DNA of 64,000 bases, from the NCBI GenBank assembly GCA_964427875.1, contig CAYRVX010000022.1:7069-71068 (forward strand). Reading direction: 5' to 3'. Source of the stretch: CAYRVX01 sp964427875. GTDB taxonomy: Bacteria; Planctomycetota; Phycisphaerae; SM23-33. Within the stretch, counting starts at the first letter, position 1. Each line of letters opens with the position of its first letter. The position numbers were made by a program, and so were the translations under genes. Shown here one piece after another: positions 1 through 9,560 of the stretch. Under the pieces are notes generated by a model. That model saw only the letters and a program-made list of their open reading frames with translations. It did not search any database and was not told the origin of the DNA.

Positions 1-1
1 C

Positions 2-580
2 GGCGACCGGCCCGCTCTCGTGAGCGCCCTGCGCGACGGCGCCGAGGCCCTCCGCGTCAACTTCCCCGGCTACACGAGCGAGGTCCGCTACACCGACCGC
101 GTGCTGCGCTTCCCGCGCCTGTTCGGGAGGGACATGATGTTCCGCGAGGCGGTCGGCGGCATCAAGACGCCGAACCCGTCGCTGCTGTACTCCACGGTGA
201 CGGGCGATCCCGGCGGGGCGGGCTACTTCCCGCTCAACGCCGTGCGCTGGCTCACGCCGCCGCGAAACATCGCCGCGCTGGTCACGCAGGCGGACACGGA
301 GCGGTTCACGGCCGAGCTGCTGCACTTCGGCGACGGGCCGCGGAGAATATCGGCCGAGCTGTACCTGCTGTCGCCCGGCCGGTACTCGTTCGAGATCCGC
401 CCGGCGGGCGCCGCTACGGCCGTCAAGGCGCCGATGCCGTTGTCGGTCACCGGCCGCAGGACGCGAATCTCCTTCGACCTGCCGGCGAGGAAGCTGTGCA
501 TTCTGAGCATCCGGCGCCAGAAGGGGCCGCCGGGACGCTCATCTCTTCCCAGGCTCCGGCGTTCTGCCGAAGATGACTGA
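2..580 (+). CDS. C-terminal part of an unknown protein, cut by the window edge
   Basis: The reading frame is open from the first complete codon at base 2, so the true start lies outside the window; the GTG at 20 is only an internal codon. About 190 residues are visible. They are rich in short hydrophobic beta-strand-like stretches, and the tail (EIRPAGA...FDLPARKLCILSI) resembles the closing beta-sandwich of a secreted glycan-active enzyme. No catalytic motif is visible. It converges on the heparinase-like gene and their 3' ends overlap by 42 bases. The family is not recognised; a glycoside hydrolase or lyase tail is only a guess from the surroundings. Confidence 0.6.
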   Translation, partial: GDRPALVSALRDGAEALRVNFPGYTSEVRYTDRVLRFPRLFGRDMMFREAVGGIKTPNPSLLYSTVTGDPGGAGYFPLNAVRWLTPPRNIAALVTQADTERFTAELLHFGDGPRRISAELYLLSPGRYSFEIRPAGAATAVKAPMPLSVTGRRTRISFDLPARKLCILSIRRQKGPPGRSSLPRLRRSAEDD

Positions 581-2863
581 CGCCCGGTGCGGATCGGTCG
601 TCCACTTCGCGTGGTCGCCGTGGCTCTTCCAGCGGTCGTAGTGGTCGTCGATCCGCCTCGTCAGCGGGCGATCCAGCGTCTTCCGTCCGCCCTCCGTGAA
701 GGTGATCGTGCCGCCGACGGCCCCGCTCGTCTGAAAGAGCACTTCGACCTTGCGGCCATCCAGTTGAGCTCCCGCCCCGGCTGCGCCCTCGCGCCGGAGC
801 AGTTCGCACGGGACCATCTTCGGTGTATCGCGATCGCACGTCTGGAAGACGTGCAGGAAGCGCACGGAGCGCCGGCCGGTGCGGTCCTCCACCTCGATCC
901 GCCACCCGCGGAGGCCCTCGCCTTCCGCGCGCGACTCGAGGACGGCCCGGCCGTCGAGCGGGAGCTTGTACGTCTCGCCCGTCGGCCCCGGATTCTCGCC
1001 GTCGGGCAGCTCGAACTCGTGGCCCGCCCCGCCGAGCAGCCTCAGCTCGCGCTTCTCGGGCAGCAGGAACCGGCAGAACATCCTGCCGCCCATCCGCTCG
1101 TCGGTCACGGTCGCAGCCGAGCCGGTCCAGAGGAAGTGGCCGTCGTCGTGGATGCGCTGGTCGGGCGTCTCGGTGCCGTCGATCTGTGGGCGGTCGGCGG
1201 CGTGCAGCAGCCAGGTTGTCCGGCAGCCGTCGCGGGCCGTCTCGATCCGGTCGAACAGGAATACCAGGTTCGGCCTAACGTAGACGAGCTGGCGGGTGAA
1301 CGAATCGACGGTGGTCGGGCTGTACGACTTCGTGGCGTCGCCGCAGACGTAGTCGTATTCAGGGGAGGTCTCCCAGGCGAGCACTCGCCCTCTTCTGACG
1401 AGCTCGCCGGGCTTGATGCCTCGCAGCTTGTTCCACTCCCGCGGCCACCTGCGAAGGACCTGTCCTCCGGCGTTGCACTTGCCGTATGTCTTCCAGAACG
1501 CATCGTCCACATCGTGGTGGACCAGCACGCCGTTGTGGGCGATGGTCTCGGAGGCGTAGCGTCGGTTGTGGTTGCCCGAGCCGCCCGTGAACTTCAGCGC
1601 GTTGCAGTCGAGCGAGTGCTGCGCGCCGCTGTCCAGGGCGAGGATGCCCTTCTTGTAGATCGTGAAGGTGTTGTTGTCGGCGTTGTGGCGGCCGTCGCCG
1701 AGGCCGCCCCACGCCCCGCAGCGGAAGTGCACGAACGTGGCGTCTTGGCGCCAACTCTCCCGCATTGAGGCGAAGCCCCGCGTCCGGAAGAACCGACTGG
1801 GAGGGAAGTGCCGCGGCTCCAGCATCACCACGGCGGGATCGAAGAACAGGATCCTACCCCACAGCCCGCTCATGACCTTCCTGCGCCGGCTCTGCTTCGG
1901 CCAGCCTTTCAGCTTCGGATCCTCGTGGACGAGCATCCGGTCGACCCACCACTGGTAAAGCCCGTCGCGGTACCGCCCCGGCGCCGCGTGCAGAAGGTAC
2001 GTCCCGCCGAAGTCGCCGCGGTTGCAGCCGATTTGCAGCCCCGTCGTGTTGTCGAAGTGGATGGCGCCGTGACGCCAGGGCAGGAAGTGGTACACGTAAT
2101 ACGAGCCGATGTGGCGCGCCCAGATGCACTGCTCCCACGCATCGCGCCCGAGGGCGTTGCTCAGCGCGTGCAGGTGCGCCCCCAGGCGGATCGTCGTGTG
2201 ATTCCCCACGTAGCTGAAGCTGTTGACGTCGCCGCCGCGGTCGGCCGACCAGACGTTCAGGTGGGCCAGGTCCTTCTCGACCTCCGCCAGGCCCATCGCC
2301 AGGTGCGAGGCGATCTCCTCGTCGCGCGGCGAGCCCGCTTGGTACAGCGCAATCGCCGGCCAGAGGCGGTAGCTGCTCGTTCCCCAGCGGTACTTGTCCT
2401 TCGCGTCCTTGAGGAACAGCTCGACCTGCCGACGAATCTCGTCCTTTGGAAGGGCATCGAAGATCAGGTCGAGCGCGAAGGCGTGGGACCAGAATATCGA
2501 TCCCTTCCTGAAGGCCGAGCTTCCGCGAACGGCGGCGGCGTACCGCCGGTCGCCTGTGAGTCGATAGAGCACGCCCAGGCACACGCCGTCCATCTGCTCG
2601 GGCGACTCCCAGTCGTAGTCTTCCTTTGCGATCTCTCCGTCCCAGAAGGCGCGGAACCGCTGGAAGTCGGCCTTCATCGGCCCGGCGATGCGCTTCCTGT
2701 ACCGCGGCAGGTCGCCGGCGCGGAACAGCAGCCTCGGGTGCTCGCCGCGCGCCAGCGCGCAGTCGGCCGGGACCTCCAATCGGCCGATCCTCGCCGTCTC
2801 CGCCCGCGCGGATACCGAAGCAAGGCAGACCGCCATCACATCCACCGCTGCCGCGCGCCCCAT
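539..2863 (-). CDS. Heparinase II/III-family polysaccharide lyase, secreted
   Basis: 774 residues. The first ~22 residues form a signal peptide ending near SARA. They are followed by an all-alpha toroid region (about 40-330) and then a beta-sandwich half typical of heparinase II/III-like lyases. The characteristic family segment GRHNADNNTF...LDSG lies at the junction, where the conserved HxD/N stretch contributes to substrate binding. Such enzymes cleave uronic-acid-containing glycosaminoglycan or alginate chains by beta-elimination. The start is well placed: AAGGAG lies 7 bases before the ATG. The gene diverges from the sulfatase that begins 210 bases away, which fits joint action on sulfated polysaccharide. 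The exact substrate (heparan, alginate, other) cannot be told from sequence. Confidence 0.85.
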   Translation of the reverse strand: MGRAAAVDVMAVCLASVSARAETARIGRLEVPADCALARGEHPRLLFRAGDLPRYRKRIAGPMKADFQRFRAFWDGEIAKEDYDWESPEQMDGVCLGVLYRLTGDRRYAAAVRGSSAFRKGSIFWSHAFALDLIFDALPKDEIRRQVELFLKDAKDKYRWGTSSYRLWPAIALYQAGSPRDEEIASHLAMGLAEVEKDLAHLNVWSADRGGDVNSFSYVGNHTTIRLGAHLHALSNALGRDAWEQCIWARHIGSYYVYHFLPWRHGAIHFDNTTGLQIGCNRGDFGGTYLLHAAPGRYRDGLYQWWVDRMLVHEDPKLKGWPKQSRRRKVMSGLWGRILFFDPAVVMLEPRHFPPSRFFRTRGFASMRESWRQDATFVHFRCGAWGGLGDGRHNADNNTFTIYKKGILALDSGAQHSLDCNALKFTGGSGNHNRRYASETIAHNGVLVHHDVDDAFWKTYGKCNAGGQVLRRWPREWNKLRGIKPGELVRRGRVLAWETSPEYDYVCGDATKSYSPTTVDSFTRQLVYVRPNLVFLFDRIETARDGCRTTWLLHAADRPQIDGTETPDQRIHDDGHFLWTGSAATVTDERMGGRMFCRFLLPEKRELRLLGGAGHEFELPDGENPGPTGETYKLPLDGRAVLESRAEGEGLRGWRIEVEDRTGRRSVRFLHVFQTCDRDTPKMVPCELLRREGAAGAGAQLDGRKVEVLFQTSGAVGGTITFTEGGRKTLDRPLTRRIDDHYDRWKSHGDHAKWTTDPHRASVIFGRTPEPGKR

Positions 2864-3073
2864 TGGTTCTCTCCTTCATCGTCCGCGAATGACGATTGCC
2901 GCGCCGTCGCGACGGCGATCCTCCCGGCAATGTGCGGCGTCTTCATGGCACTTCCCCTTCCTCTGTCGGCCGGGAGCATACCACAACGCGGAGGGCGGAT
3001 GTTGAAACCGGCCGCCGGAATCCGCGACAATGCCATCCTTGCAGGTGAATGGTCCTCTACAGGGAGTCAGGCA

Positions 3074-4432
3074 ATGGCGACGACATCGATATCACGTACG
3101 TCTCGCGGGGAAATGAAACGCCGCGAGTTTCTTCGTCTCATCGGCGCAGGCGCGGCCGCGGGCCTGCTGGGCGGGGGGCGCACCGTCCGCGCGAGGGGGC
3201 CCGCCGCCACGGGCCGGCCCAACGTCGTGCTGATCATCTCCGACGATCAGGCCTGGACGGATCACGGCTTCATGGGCCACCCCACGATCAAGACGCCGAA
3301 CCTGGACCGCCTCGCCTCGCAGTCGCTGGTCCTCACCCGCGCGTACGTGCCCACCGCCCTGTGCCGGCCGAGCCTCGCGACGCTCTCCACGGGCCTGTAT
3401 CCCCACCAGCATCGCATCGTCGGCAACGACCCGAGGGGCGGCAGCCGGAACCTCGCCGCGCGCGCGAAGATGGTCGAGCGCTTCAAGGAATCGCCCTCGC
3501 TGGCGGGGACACTCGCCAAGGCGGGCTACGTGAGCTTCCAGTCCGGCAAGTGGTGGGAGGGCCACCACAGCAACGGCGGCTTCACCGACGGCATGACGCA
3601 CGGCGACCCGAAGCGCGGCGGGCGGCACGGCGACGCCGGGCTGGCCATCGGGCGAAAGGGCCTCAAGCCCATCACCGACTTCCTCGACCGCTCGAAGGGC
3701 AAGCCGTTCTTCATCTGGTACGCCCCGTTCCTGCCCCACGCGCCGCACAACCCGCCGAAACGCCTGTTGGGGAAGTACACCGCGCCGGACCGGCCGGCCG
3801 CGATCGCCCGCTACTTCGCCATGTGCGAGTGGTTCGACGAGACCTGCGGGCAGCTCCTGGACGCCCTCGACAAGCGTGGCCTGACCGACAGCACGCTCAT
3901 CGCGTACGTCTGCGACAACGGGTGGATCCAGTGGTCGGGCAAGCGACCGGGCTTCGACGCCCTCCGCGGCAAGCGGACGCCGTACGAGGGCGGCGTGCGG
4001 ACGCCGATCATGCTCCGCTGGCCGGGCAGGATCAAGCCGCGCCGCGACGAGAAGACGCTCGCCAGCAGCATCGACCTCGTTCCCACCATCCTGGCGGCCT
4101 GCGGGCTCGCCCCGCCCGCCGAGCTGCCCGGAGTGAACCTGCTGGACGCCGCCGCGCTGGCCAAACGCAAGTCCGTCTACGGCGCGGCCTTCGCCCACGA
4201 CGTCGCGGACATCAACGATCCCGTCAAGAGCCTCCACACCCGCTGGTGCATCGAGGGCCAATGGAAGCTCCTGGTCCACCATGCGGCCGGAAGCCGCAAG
4301 GGGAAGGTCGAGCTGTACGATGTGCTCGCCGATCCACACGAGAAGACCGACCTCGCCGCCAGGCAGCCCGACAGAGTGAAGCACCTGAAGAGGCTCATCG
4401 ACGGATGGTGGCCGGCCAGGGAGAGGCAGTGA
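3074..4432 (+). CDS. Tat-exported sulfatase
   Basis: Type I sulfatase of about 452 residues. A twin-arginine leader (RREFLRLIG followed by an alanine-rich stretch) predicts Tat export. The metal-binding N-terminal motif NVVLIISDDQ and a later CDNG motif are present. The formylglycine site reads C-R-P-S-L (Cys97 from this start), so the usual arginine of CxPSR is leucine; this variant keeps the modified cysteine and the proline. The ATG at 3074 was chosen because AGGGAG lies 7 bases upstream; an in-frame ATG at 3113 would begin directly at the Tat motif and is the alternative. It presumably removes sulfate esters from polysaccharide alongside the divergent heparinase-like gene. It converges with the next gene. 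Confidence 0.88.
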   Translation: MATTSISRTSRGEMKRREFLRLIGAGAAAGLLGGGRTVRARGPAATGRPNVVLIISDDQAWTDHGFMGHPTIKTPNLDRLASQSLVLTRAYVPTALCRPSLATLSTGLYPHQHRIVGNDPRGGSRNLAARAKMVERFKESPSLAGTLAKAGYVSFQSGKWWEGHHSNGGFTDGMTHGDPKRGGRHGDAGLAIGRKGLKPITDFLDRSKGKPFFIWYAPFLPHAPHNPPKRLLGKYTAPDRPAAIARYFAMCEWFDETCGQLLDALDKRGLTDSTLIAYVCDNGWIQWSGKRPGFDALRGKRTPYEGGVRTPIMLRWPGRIKPRRDEKTLASSIDLVPTILAACGLAPPAELPGVNLLDAAALAKRKSVYGAAFAHDVADINDPVKSLHTRWCIEGQWKLLVHHAAGSRKGKVELYDVLADPHEKTDLAARQPDRVKHLKRLIDGWWPARERQ

Positions 4433-4457
4433 GGGAGCCGCTCATCGCGCGGGGCTG

Positions 4458-6776
4458 CTACTGAAGCTGTGGCGGGAGGACGGCCTTGCCGGCCATCTGG
4501 GCGTGCTGTTGGGCTTTGCCGTACGTGCCGTAGAAGGGCACGTTGCCGTCGAGCCAGATGTGGATCCGCCGCCGGTCTTCCTCGGGGAGCTTCACGCGCC
4601 TGGCGTGGCGCGGTCCCGTGAGGATGCCCATGAGCCGGCTGGCGTCCGCCCCTATGCGTCCCGGTCGGGTGACGTTCGCCGAGATGCTGCCGCCGCCCCA
4701 CTCGTACCATCGGACGTAGGGCCTGAGGCCGTTGTACGAGCGGGTGAAGGTGCCCTCGGGCTCACCGGTCAGGACCGGCCGCTTCGGCCCCTCGGTGTTC
4801 TTGCCGTCGTGGCAGCGCGCGCAGTGGCGGTCCAGCACGGGCTGCACGAGTCGCGGGTAGCTGAACGGGCGTGTCCCGTCCGGCCCGGGCCGGATGACCG
4901 ACGGCGGCCGGGCCAGCGCCAGGAGCCGACGCGCCGCCGCCACGCTGCCGACGGGCTCGTGACAGCCGACGCACCCGCGGCGCTCGCCGGGCTGGAGGTA
5001 GGTGACGCTTCGCATGCTCTGGACCGCGCGCCCGGTCGCGTCCACCGCCTGGAAGTACAGCGGCTTGCGGGCGGGGGCGCGGAAGTAGGCCGATCCGTCC
5101 GCCTCGACGGGAACCGTGCCGAGCAGCATGCGGGCGCTCTCGGCGTTGGCGTGGCCGATCCGCGGCTGGTTGACGATGTGGGTCGTTGACTTGGGAAGGA
5201 TCTGGAAGACTCGCAGCTCCTTGACGGCGCGGCCCGCCGGCAGCGGGAAGTGGCTCCGCCGGACGTCCGCGAGGATGAACTCGCCCTCTTCGCCGAGGTC
5301 CGACTCGCCCCTGCCGGCGACAACGGGCGGCCGCCGCGGCGCCGCCAGCGGGATCGGATACATGCAGGATATGCCTTCCTCGCGGTACAGCAGCTCCAGA
5401 TGGCCGAACCGGTCGAAGTAATACAGCCCCGTCGTGTCGCGCTTCCGGTTCCCGCTGCTCATGCCCGGCAGCTTGTCGTAGCCGAAGGCGACCAGGAAGT
5501 GGTCCTCCGACAGCGGCCAGGGACTGTGGAAGTAGCTCTTCGGCCAGCCGGAGGCCTCGGGAAAGCACACCTCCGGCGTGAGGGCCTCGACGGCCTCGAA
5601 GCGATCCTCCCCGGTCTTCGGGTCCAGGCCCGTGCGCGCGGGATCGACGATGACGAGCGATCCGCCCACGTCGGCGTGGTGGGCGCCGGCGATGAAGACG
5701 ATCCGCCTGGAGCCGGGAATCGCCCGCGGCTGAAAGCAGGCGTTGATCCGCCTCGTGTAGTTGCCGAACAGGATCGCGGGGTTCGTCCCGTCGGGATTGC
5801 TGGCCCAGAGCCCGTGGAAGTTGGCCGCCGAGCGATCGACGTAGTCCCACCGCGAGTAGACGATCCGCCCGTCGGACAGCACGGACGGATGCCACTCGTT
5901 CGTCTCGTGAAACGACAGCGTGCGGATGTTTCGCCCGTCGCCGCCTGCCTGTCCGGTAGGCAGGTCCATGCGGTGCAGCGTGTAGGCCGGCAGGGGCTCC
6001 CAGGGGTTATTGCACCGGACGAAGCCGCCCCGGCGCGTGGACATGAAGGCGATCGCGCCGTCGGGCAGCGGGCAGGGGTCGAAATCGTCGTGCGCCCCGT
6101 CGGTGAGCCGGTGGAGGCCCGCGCCGTCAGCGCCCACGGCGTGGATGTGAAAGCAGCGCCGCTGCGGCGAGTAGAAATCGTGCTTCCCCGCGGCCCGCTC
6201 GGCGAAGGCGAAGTAGACCGTCCGCGCGTCGTACGACAGCGCGAGCGTGGTGTAGTTGCCGCGCGGCAGCCGCCCGCCGATCAGATCGCGCACCTCCAGC
6301 GACCGCCCGGGACGCAGCAGGACGTATATCCCGCCGCCGGCGACGTCGCCGTAGTCGCAGTAGTACCCGAGATACTCGTGGAGCATCTGGCAGATGAAGC
6401 GGCGGCGCTTCAGGAAGACGATGGGCTTCCCGGCCAGCAGCGGGTTGCTCAAGGCAAGGTCCCGCGCGATCCAGCGGGCCTCTCGATACAGCGCCAGGCG
6501 CCCTGGCTCATCGAGTGAATCGAGCCTGTCCGCCTGCTGCCGCAGACGCCGCAGGACCGCCGCGGGCGGGTGTATCGCGGGAACGTCGGTCAGCAGGCGT
6601 TCGGTTCGCCGAAGCACGTCGCGGATTGCCTCGGGCGAGGCGCACGTGCGTCCCAGTCGCTTCTCCTGAGCGGACCAGTCGGCCTCGATCATCGAGCGAA
6701 GGGCCACTGCATCTGCGGCGGGGCCGAGAGAGGCGGCCGCGACAACACACACTCCGGCGGCTAACCGCACAGCCAT
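4458..6776 (-). CDS. Hydrazine-synthase-alpha-like propeller protein with two haem c sites
   Basis: 772 residues with an N-terminal signal peptide. The central part (about 150-560) consists of WD40/PD40-like blades, with typical motifs such as NEWHPSVLSDGRIVYSRWDY, as in the middle domain of hydrazine synthase alpha subunit relatives. Two covalent haem sites follow: CVGCH at residues 602-606 and CARCH at 652-656. It is therefore probably a periplasmic dihaem electron-transfer or redox protein. AAGGGAGG stands 6 bases before the ATG. It lies 21 bases downstream of a PQQ-propeller gene on the same strand, so the two are probably cotranscribed. The substrate is unknown; homology to HzsA does not imply hydrazine chemistry. 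A short palindromic insert interrupts one blade near residue 271. Confidence 0.8.
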   Translation of the reverse strand: MAVRLAAGVCVVAAASLGPAADAVALRSMIEADWSAQEKRLGRTCASPEAIRDVLRRTERLLTDVPAIHPPAAVLRRLRQQADRLDSLDEPGRLALYREARWIARDLALSNPLLAGKPIVFLKRRRFICQMLHEYLGYYCDYGDVAGGGIYVLLRPGRSLEVRDLIGGRLPRGNYTTLALSYDARTVYFAFAERAAGKHDFYSPQRRCFHIHAVGADGAGLHRLTDGAHDDFDPCPLPDGAIAFMSTRRGGFVRCNNPWEPLPAYTLHRMDLPTGQAGGDGRNIRTLSFHETNEWHPSVLSDGRIVYSRWDYVDRSAANFHGLWASNPDGTNPAILFGNYTRRINACFQPRAIPGSRRIVFIAGAHHADVGGSLVIVDPARTGLDPKTGEDRFEAVEALTPEVCFPEASGWPKSYFHSPWPLSEDHFLVAFGYDKLPGMSSGNRKRDTTGLYYFDRFGHLELLYREEGISCMYPIPLAAPRRPPVVAGRGESDLGEEGEFILADVRRSHFPLPAGRAVKELRVFQILPKSTTHIVNQPRIGHANAESARMLLGTVPVEADGSAYFRAPARKPLYFQAVDATGRAVQSMRSVTYLQPGERRGCVGCHEPVGSVAAARRLLALARPPSVIRPGPDGTRPFSYPRLVQPVLDRHCARCHDGKNTEGPKRPVLTGEPEGTFTRSYNGLRPYVRWYEWGGGSISANVTRPGRIGADASRLMGILTGPRHARRVKLPEEDRRRIHIWLDGNVPFYGTYGKAQQHAQMAGKAVLPPQLQ
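5944..5964. repeat. Palindromic insert inside a coding sequence
   Basis: CCTGCCT (5944-5950) pairs with AGGCAGG (5958-5964) around a 7-base loop. Read on the minus strand it adds the peptide DLPTGQAGG to the HzsA-like protein without breaking the frame. The peptide is low in complexity and looks inserted between two propeller strands. It resembles the small dispersed palindromes that occur in frame in many bacterial genomes. Confidence 0.6.
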
Positions 6777-6797
6777 GTTCCGCCTCCCTTGCAGGAA

Positions 6798-9560
6798 CTA
6801 CCTCGCCTTATCCACTTGGCGCAGGATCGCCGAGAGCTTCTCGATGTAATACAGGTCGGCCTTGCACCACGGGTGATCGAGCTTCGCGGCCAGCTCTTCC
6901 GGCGAGGCGCCCACGCCGTCGGCCAGGGCCGCGAACATGCCCCTCGCCAAGTGCGGCGGGGAGATGTAGTTCTCCCCGCCGATCATCCTCTCGCCGAGGG
7001 CCTGGTACCAGACGCCCAGCCCGGCCATCAGGCCGCGAACGTTCCGCGTCAATTGCTTGCCGGCGTGCTCGCGAAGTACGGCCGACAGCTCGGGCACGAG
7101 GCCGATGTACCGGGGCACCTTGGCGGCGTGGCCGCGGCGTCCGCCCGTGCCGCGGATCAGCTCCGTATCCGCCCGCTCGTGATGGACACGATGCATCACC
7201 AGTTCCGCCAGGCGCGAGGCCGCCCGTCGGGCCCCGTCGGTCGCGCCCGCCTTGCCGAGGATCCGCGCCGCGGCAAGCGTGCCGGCGATACGGGCATTCA
7301 GGTGCTCGGCCGAGTCGTTGTACGGGTCGCGATGGTCGAACTTCACCTCCCCGTCGGCGTGCCCGGCGAGAAGCTTGCCGATCGCCTTGGCCTGCGGGAG
7401 CACCTTCTCCCAGCGATCGGCGTAATGGGCATAGGCCCACAGGGCATAGAGGTCCTCGACGGTCGCCTCCTGCCGCGGCCGCCTGGCCGCGAAGGCCTTC
7501 ATGCCGGGCCCGAGGTCGTAGGCCTCGCGGCGCCTGGCCTGGGGGGCGCTGAAGACGGGCGTCTCAAGCGGGCAGCCCGCCTCGACAAGCTCGTCGAGAT
7601 ACTTGACGGCCTTGGCGCGCACGGCGGGCGAGAGGTGCGGCAGGGCCAGGGCGACGGTCTGGATGGTCTCGGCCGTTCGCCAGAAGTGGCGCTCTTCCCG
7701 GCTGATGCCCAGCTCGACGATGAACGCCGCCCAGGGCCCGCCCTCGACGAGCTCCAGCACCTCGTCGTCCAGCCGCCGGCGCAGCGCGGCGGCCAGCGAT
7801 GTCTTGGCGTGCTTGCGCGTCGCGGCGGGCGGGCTCTGCACGTACGGCCCGACCTGCTCCGGCCCCATCGTCAGGGGCTTGACGGCCTCGTCGAACCCGC
7901 CGCTGCCGGCCGTCGATACGTTGCCGCCGATTCCCCCGAGCACCTTCTTCCTGATCATCGGCGGGGCCTTGAGGCCGCCGGTGGGCGTCCGCGGCACGTT
8001 GGGGCCGGCGATGCAGACCACCTGCGAGCCGACGACCCAGAAGATGCGCCCCTCGGCGATCGCGCAGATGCTCCGGTCCGGCCCGTGCCATTCGTTGGCC
8101 ATGCCCGTCAGGTACCCTTTCCGGGCAAGCTCGCGAGCGCCCTTGAAGCTCCCCGGGACGACGCGGGGCCCGAAGATCCCGCCGTACGTGTCCCGCCCGG
8201 TCCAGATGCGCATGACCTTTTCCGTCTTGACGTTCAGCGCGCCGATGTCGCCCTGGTGTGTGGCCACCAGCCAGTCGCCCATGATGCTCAGGGCCTGCGT
8301 CTCGTCGCCGATCATCGGCATGCCGTACCAGGCTCGACCGGCGTCGTGGCGCTGCTCGGGGTACACGAAGTCCACCCGCCCGTCCTCGCGGCGGACCCGC
8401 GCCAGGGCGTTGTAGCGCCGCACGCCGCGGAGGTAGTAGCTCAGCGCGCTGCGGTAGAACGTGTAAAGCCGGCCCGTCCTCGGGTCGAACGTCGGCGGCG
8501 TCGGCGGGTTGTGCAGGCCGGCCGTGTAGAATACCGGGGCGATCCACGGCTGCGAGCCGTCGGTCAGCTTCAGCGCGTGGAAGCTCTGGTCGTGCGGGTT
8601 CTCGCGGAGGTATTGGATGATGCCGTCCTGCTCCGCCTTTCGCCGCCGCGGCGTGGGGTGCATCATCAGGTCGTTCCACTTGTCCAGCAGGACCTTGTCC
8701 TCCGGCCCGATGGGGATGGCCAACTGGATGCGCTTGAGGACGTCGCCGTTGCGGCCGAGCACGGTGTGGAAGCCGTCGGCCGGGCTCGTCCGGACGATCG
8801 CCAGGCCCCGCCAGATCGTCGGCCCCTGGTCCCGCAGCGACAGTCCCGCGAGCTTCTTGGACTTCCACAACAGCTTGCCGGCTGGATCCAGGCAGTACAC
8901 GTGCATGTCCTCGGCGCCGAAGACGATCCGCCCCCCGTCCGGCGAGAACGACGCGGGCTTGAGGATCATGCCGCCGGTCCGGAACGTCCAGGCGCGTTTG
9001 CCGTCGGCGGCCGAGACCGCGTGGAACACCTCGGCGCGGTCGCCGAAATACACGTTCTTTCCATCGCAGGCGGGCGAGACCCAGATGCCCGCGCCGGCGT
9101 CGTACTTCCAGAGGAGCGCCCCGCCGGCGGCGTTGAGGCAGTAGAGGCGTCCCGCCGCAAAGCCCTCGTCGGCGCCAAAGTACAACTTCCCGCGCGCGTA
9201 GCAGGGCGAAGCCCCGATCGGCCCGGTCGCCTTGAACGTCCACAGCGTCCTGCCGTCCTGGACGGACAGCGCGTACATGTTGCCCGCGAACGTGCCCACG
9301 AAGCACTTGCCCTCGGCCACGATCGCCTCGACGCGCGTGGCGATCATCTCGTCGTGGAAGTCGCGGTACCACTTCCGCTCGTAGGGCCCGGCGATCACCT
9401 CGTCGGTGTAGCCGCTGCGCTGGTAGTCCCTGTGCAGCGTCGGCCAGGTCGTGCCGCCCCGGGCGGCGCCGGCGAGGAGGCAGATCAGGAAACAACCGAC
9501 CGCCGCCGGCCTGATGAGCTTCGCGCATGCCCTCGTCCGGTCGCACTCGCGGTATGCCAT
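6798..9560 (-). CDS. Secreted PQQ-type beta-propeller protein
   Basis: 920 residues. A hydrophobic signal segment near residues 18-34 is followed by PQQ-enzyme-like blades across roughly residues 40-520 (repeated patterns such as AxDGKxxWxF, GxLYCLNAxxG and AGKLLWKSK). The C-terminal 300 residues are helical with no recognised motif. It looks like the BamB/quinoprotein-like propellers that are very common in Planctomycetota; the conserved catalytic calcium/PQQ residues of true quinoprotein dehydrogenases are not evident, so a structural or binding role is as likely as catalysis. A GAGGGAGAG-rich ribosome site precedes the ATG. It is the first gene of a pair with the HzsA-like dihaem protein, which suggests a joint periplasmic redox or binding function. 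Confidence 0.75.
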   Translation of the reverse strand: MAYRECDRTRACAKLIRPAAVGCFLICLLAGAARGGTTWPTLHRDYQRSGYTDEVIAGPYERKWYRDFHDEMIATRVEAIVAEGKCFVGTFAGNMYALSVQDGRTLWTFKATGPIGASPCYARGKLYFGADEGFAAGRLYCLNAAGGALLWKYDAGAGIWVSPACDGKNVYFGDRAEVFHAVSAADGKRAWTFRTGGMILKPASFSPDGGRIVFGAEDMHVYCLDPAGKLLWKSKKLAGLSLRDQGPTIWRGLAIVRTSPADGFHTVLGRNGDVLKRIQLAIPIGPEDKVLLDKWNDLMMHPTPRRRKAEQDGIIQYLRENPHDQSFHALKLTDGSQPWIAPVFYTAGLHNPPTPPTFDPRTGRLYTFYRSALSYYLRGVRRYNALARVRREDGRVDFVYPEQRHDAGRAWYGMPMIGDETQALSIMGDWLVATHQGDIGALNVKTEKVMRIWTGRDTYGGIFGPRVVPGSFKGARELARKGYLTGMANEWHGPDRSICAIAEGRIFWVVGSQVVCIAGPNVPRTPTGGLKAPPMIRKKVLGGIGGNVSTAGSGGFDEAVKPLTMGPEQVGPYVQSPPAATRKHAKTSLAAALRRRLDDEVLELVEGGPWAAFIVELGISREERHFWRTAETIQTVALALPHLSPAVRAKAVKYLDELVEAGCPLETPVFSAPQARRREAYDLGPGMKAFAARRPRQEATVEDLYALWAYAHYADRWEKVLPQAKAIGKLLAGHADGEVKFDHRDPYNDSAEHLNARIAGTLAAARILGKAGATDGARRAASRLAELVMHRVHHERADTELIRGTGGRRGHAAKVPRYIGLVPELSAVLREHAGKQLTRNVRGLMAGLGVWYQALGERMIGGENYISPPHLARGMFAALADGVGASPEELAAKLDHPWCKADLYYIEKLSAILRQVDKAR

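Noticed and set aside
1808..3073. Long open frame continuous with the sulfatase gene on the plus strand
   Set aside because: It is the antisense shadow of the heparinase-like gene; the sulfatase begins at its Tat leader after a ribosome site.
4458..6776. Anammox hydrazine synthase subunit
   Set aside because: Only the middle-domain type and haem sites are shared; no hydrazine dehydrogenase, HzsBC or related genes are nearby.
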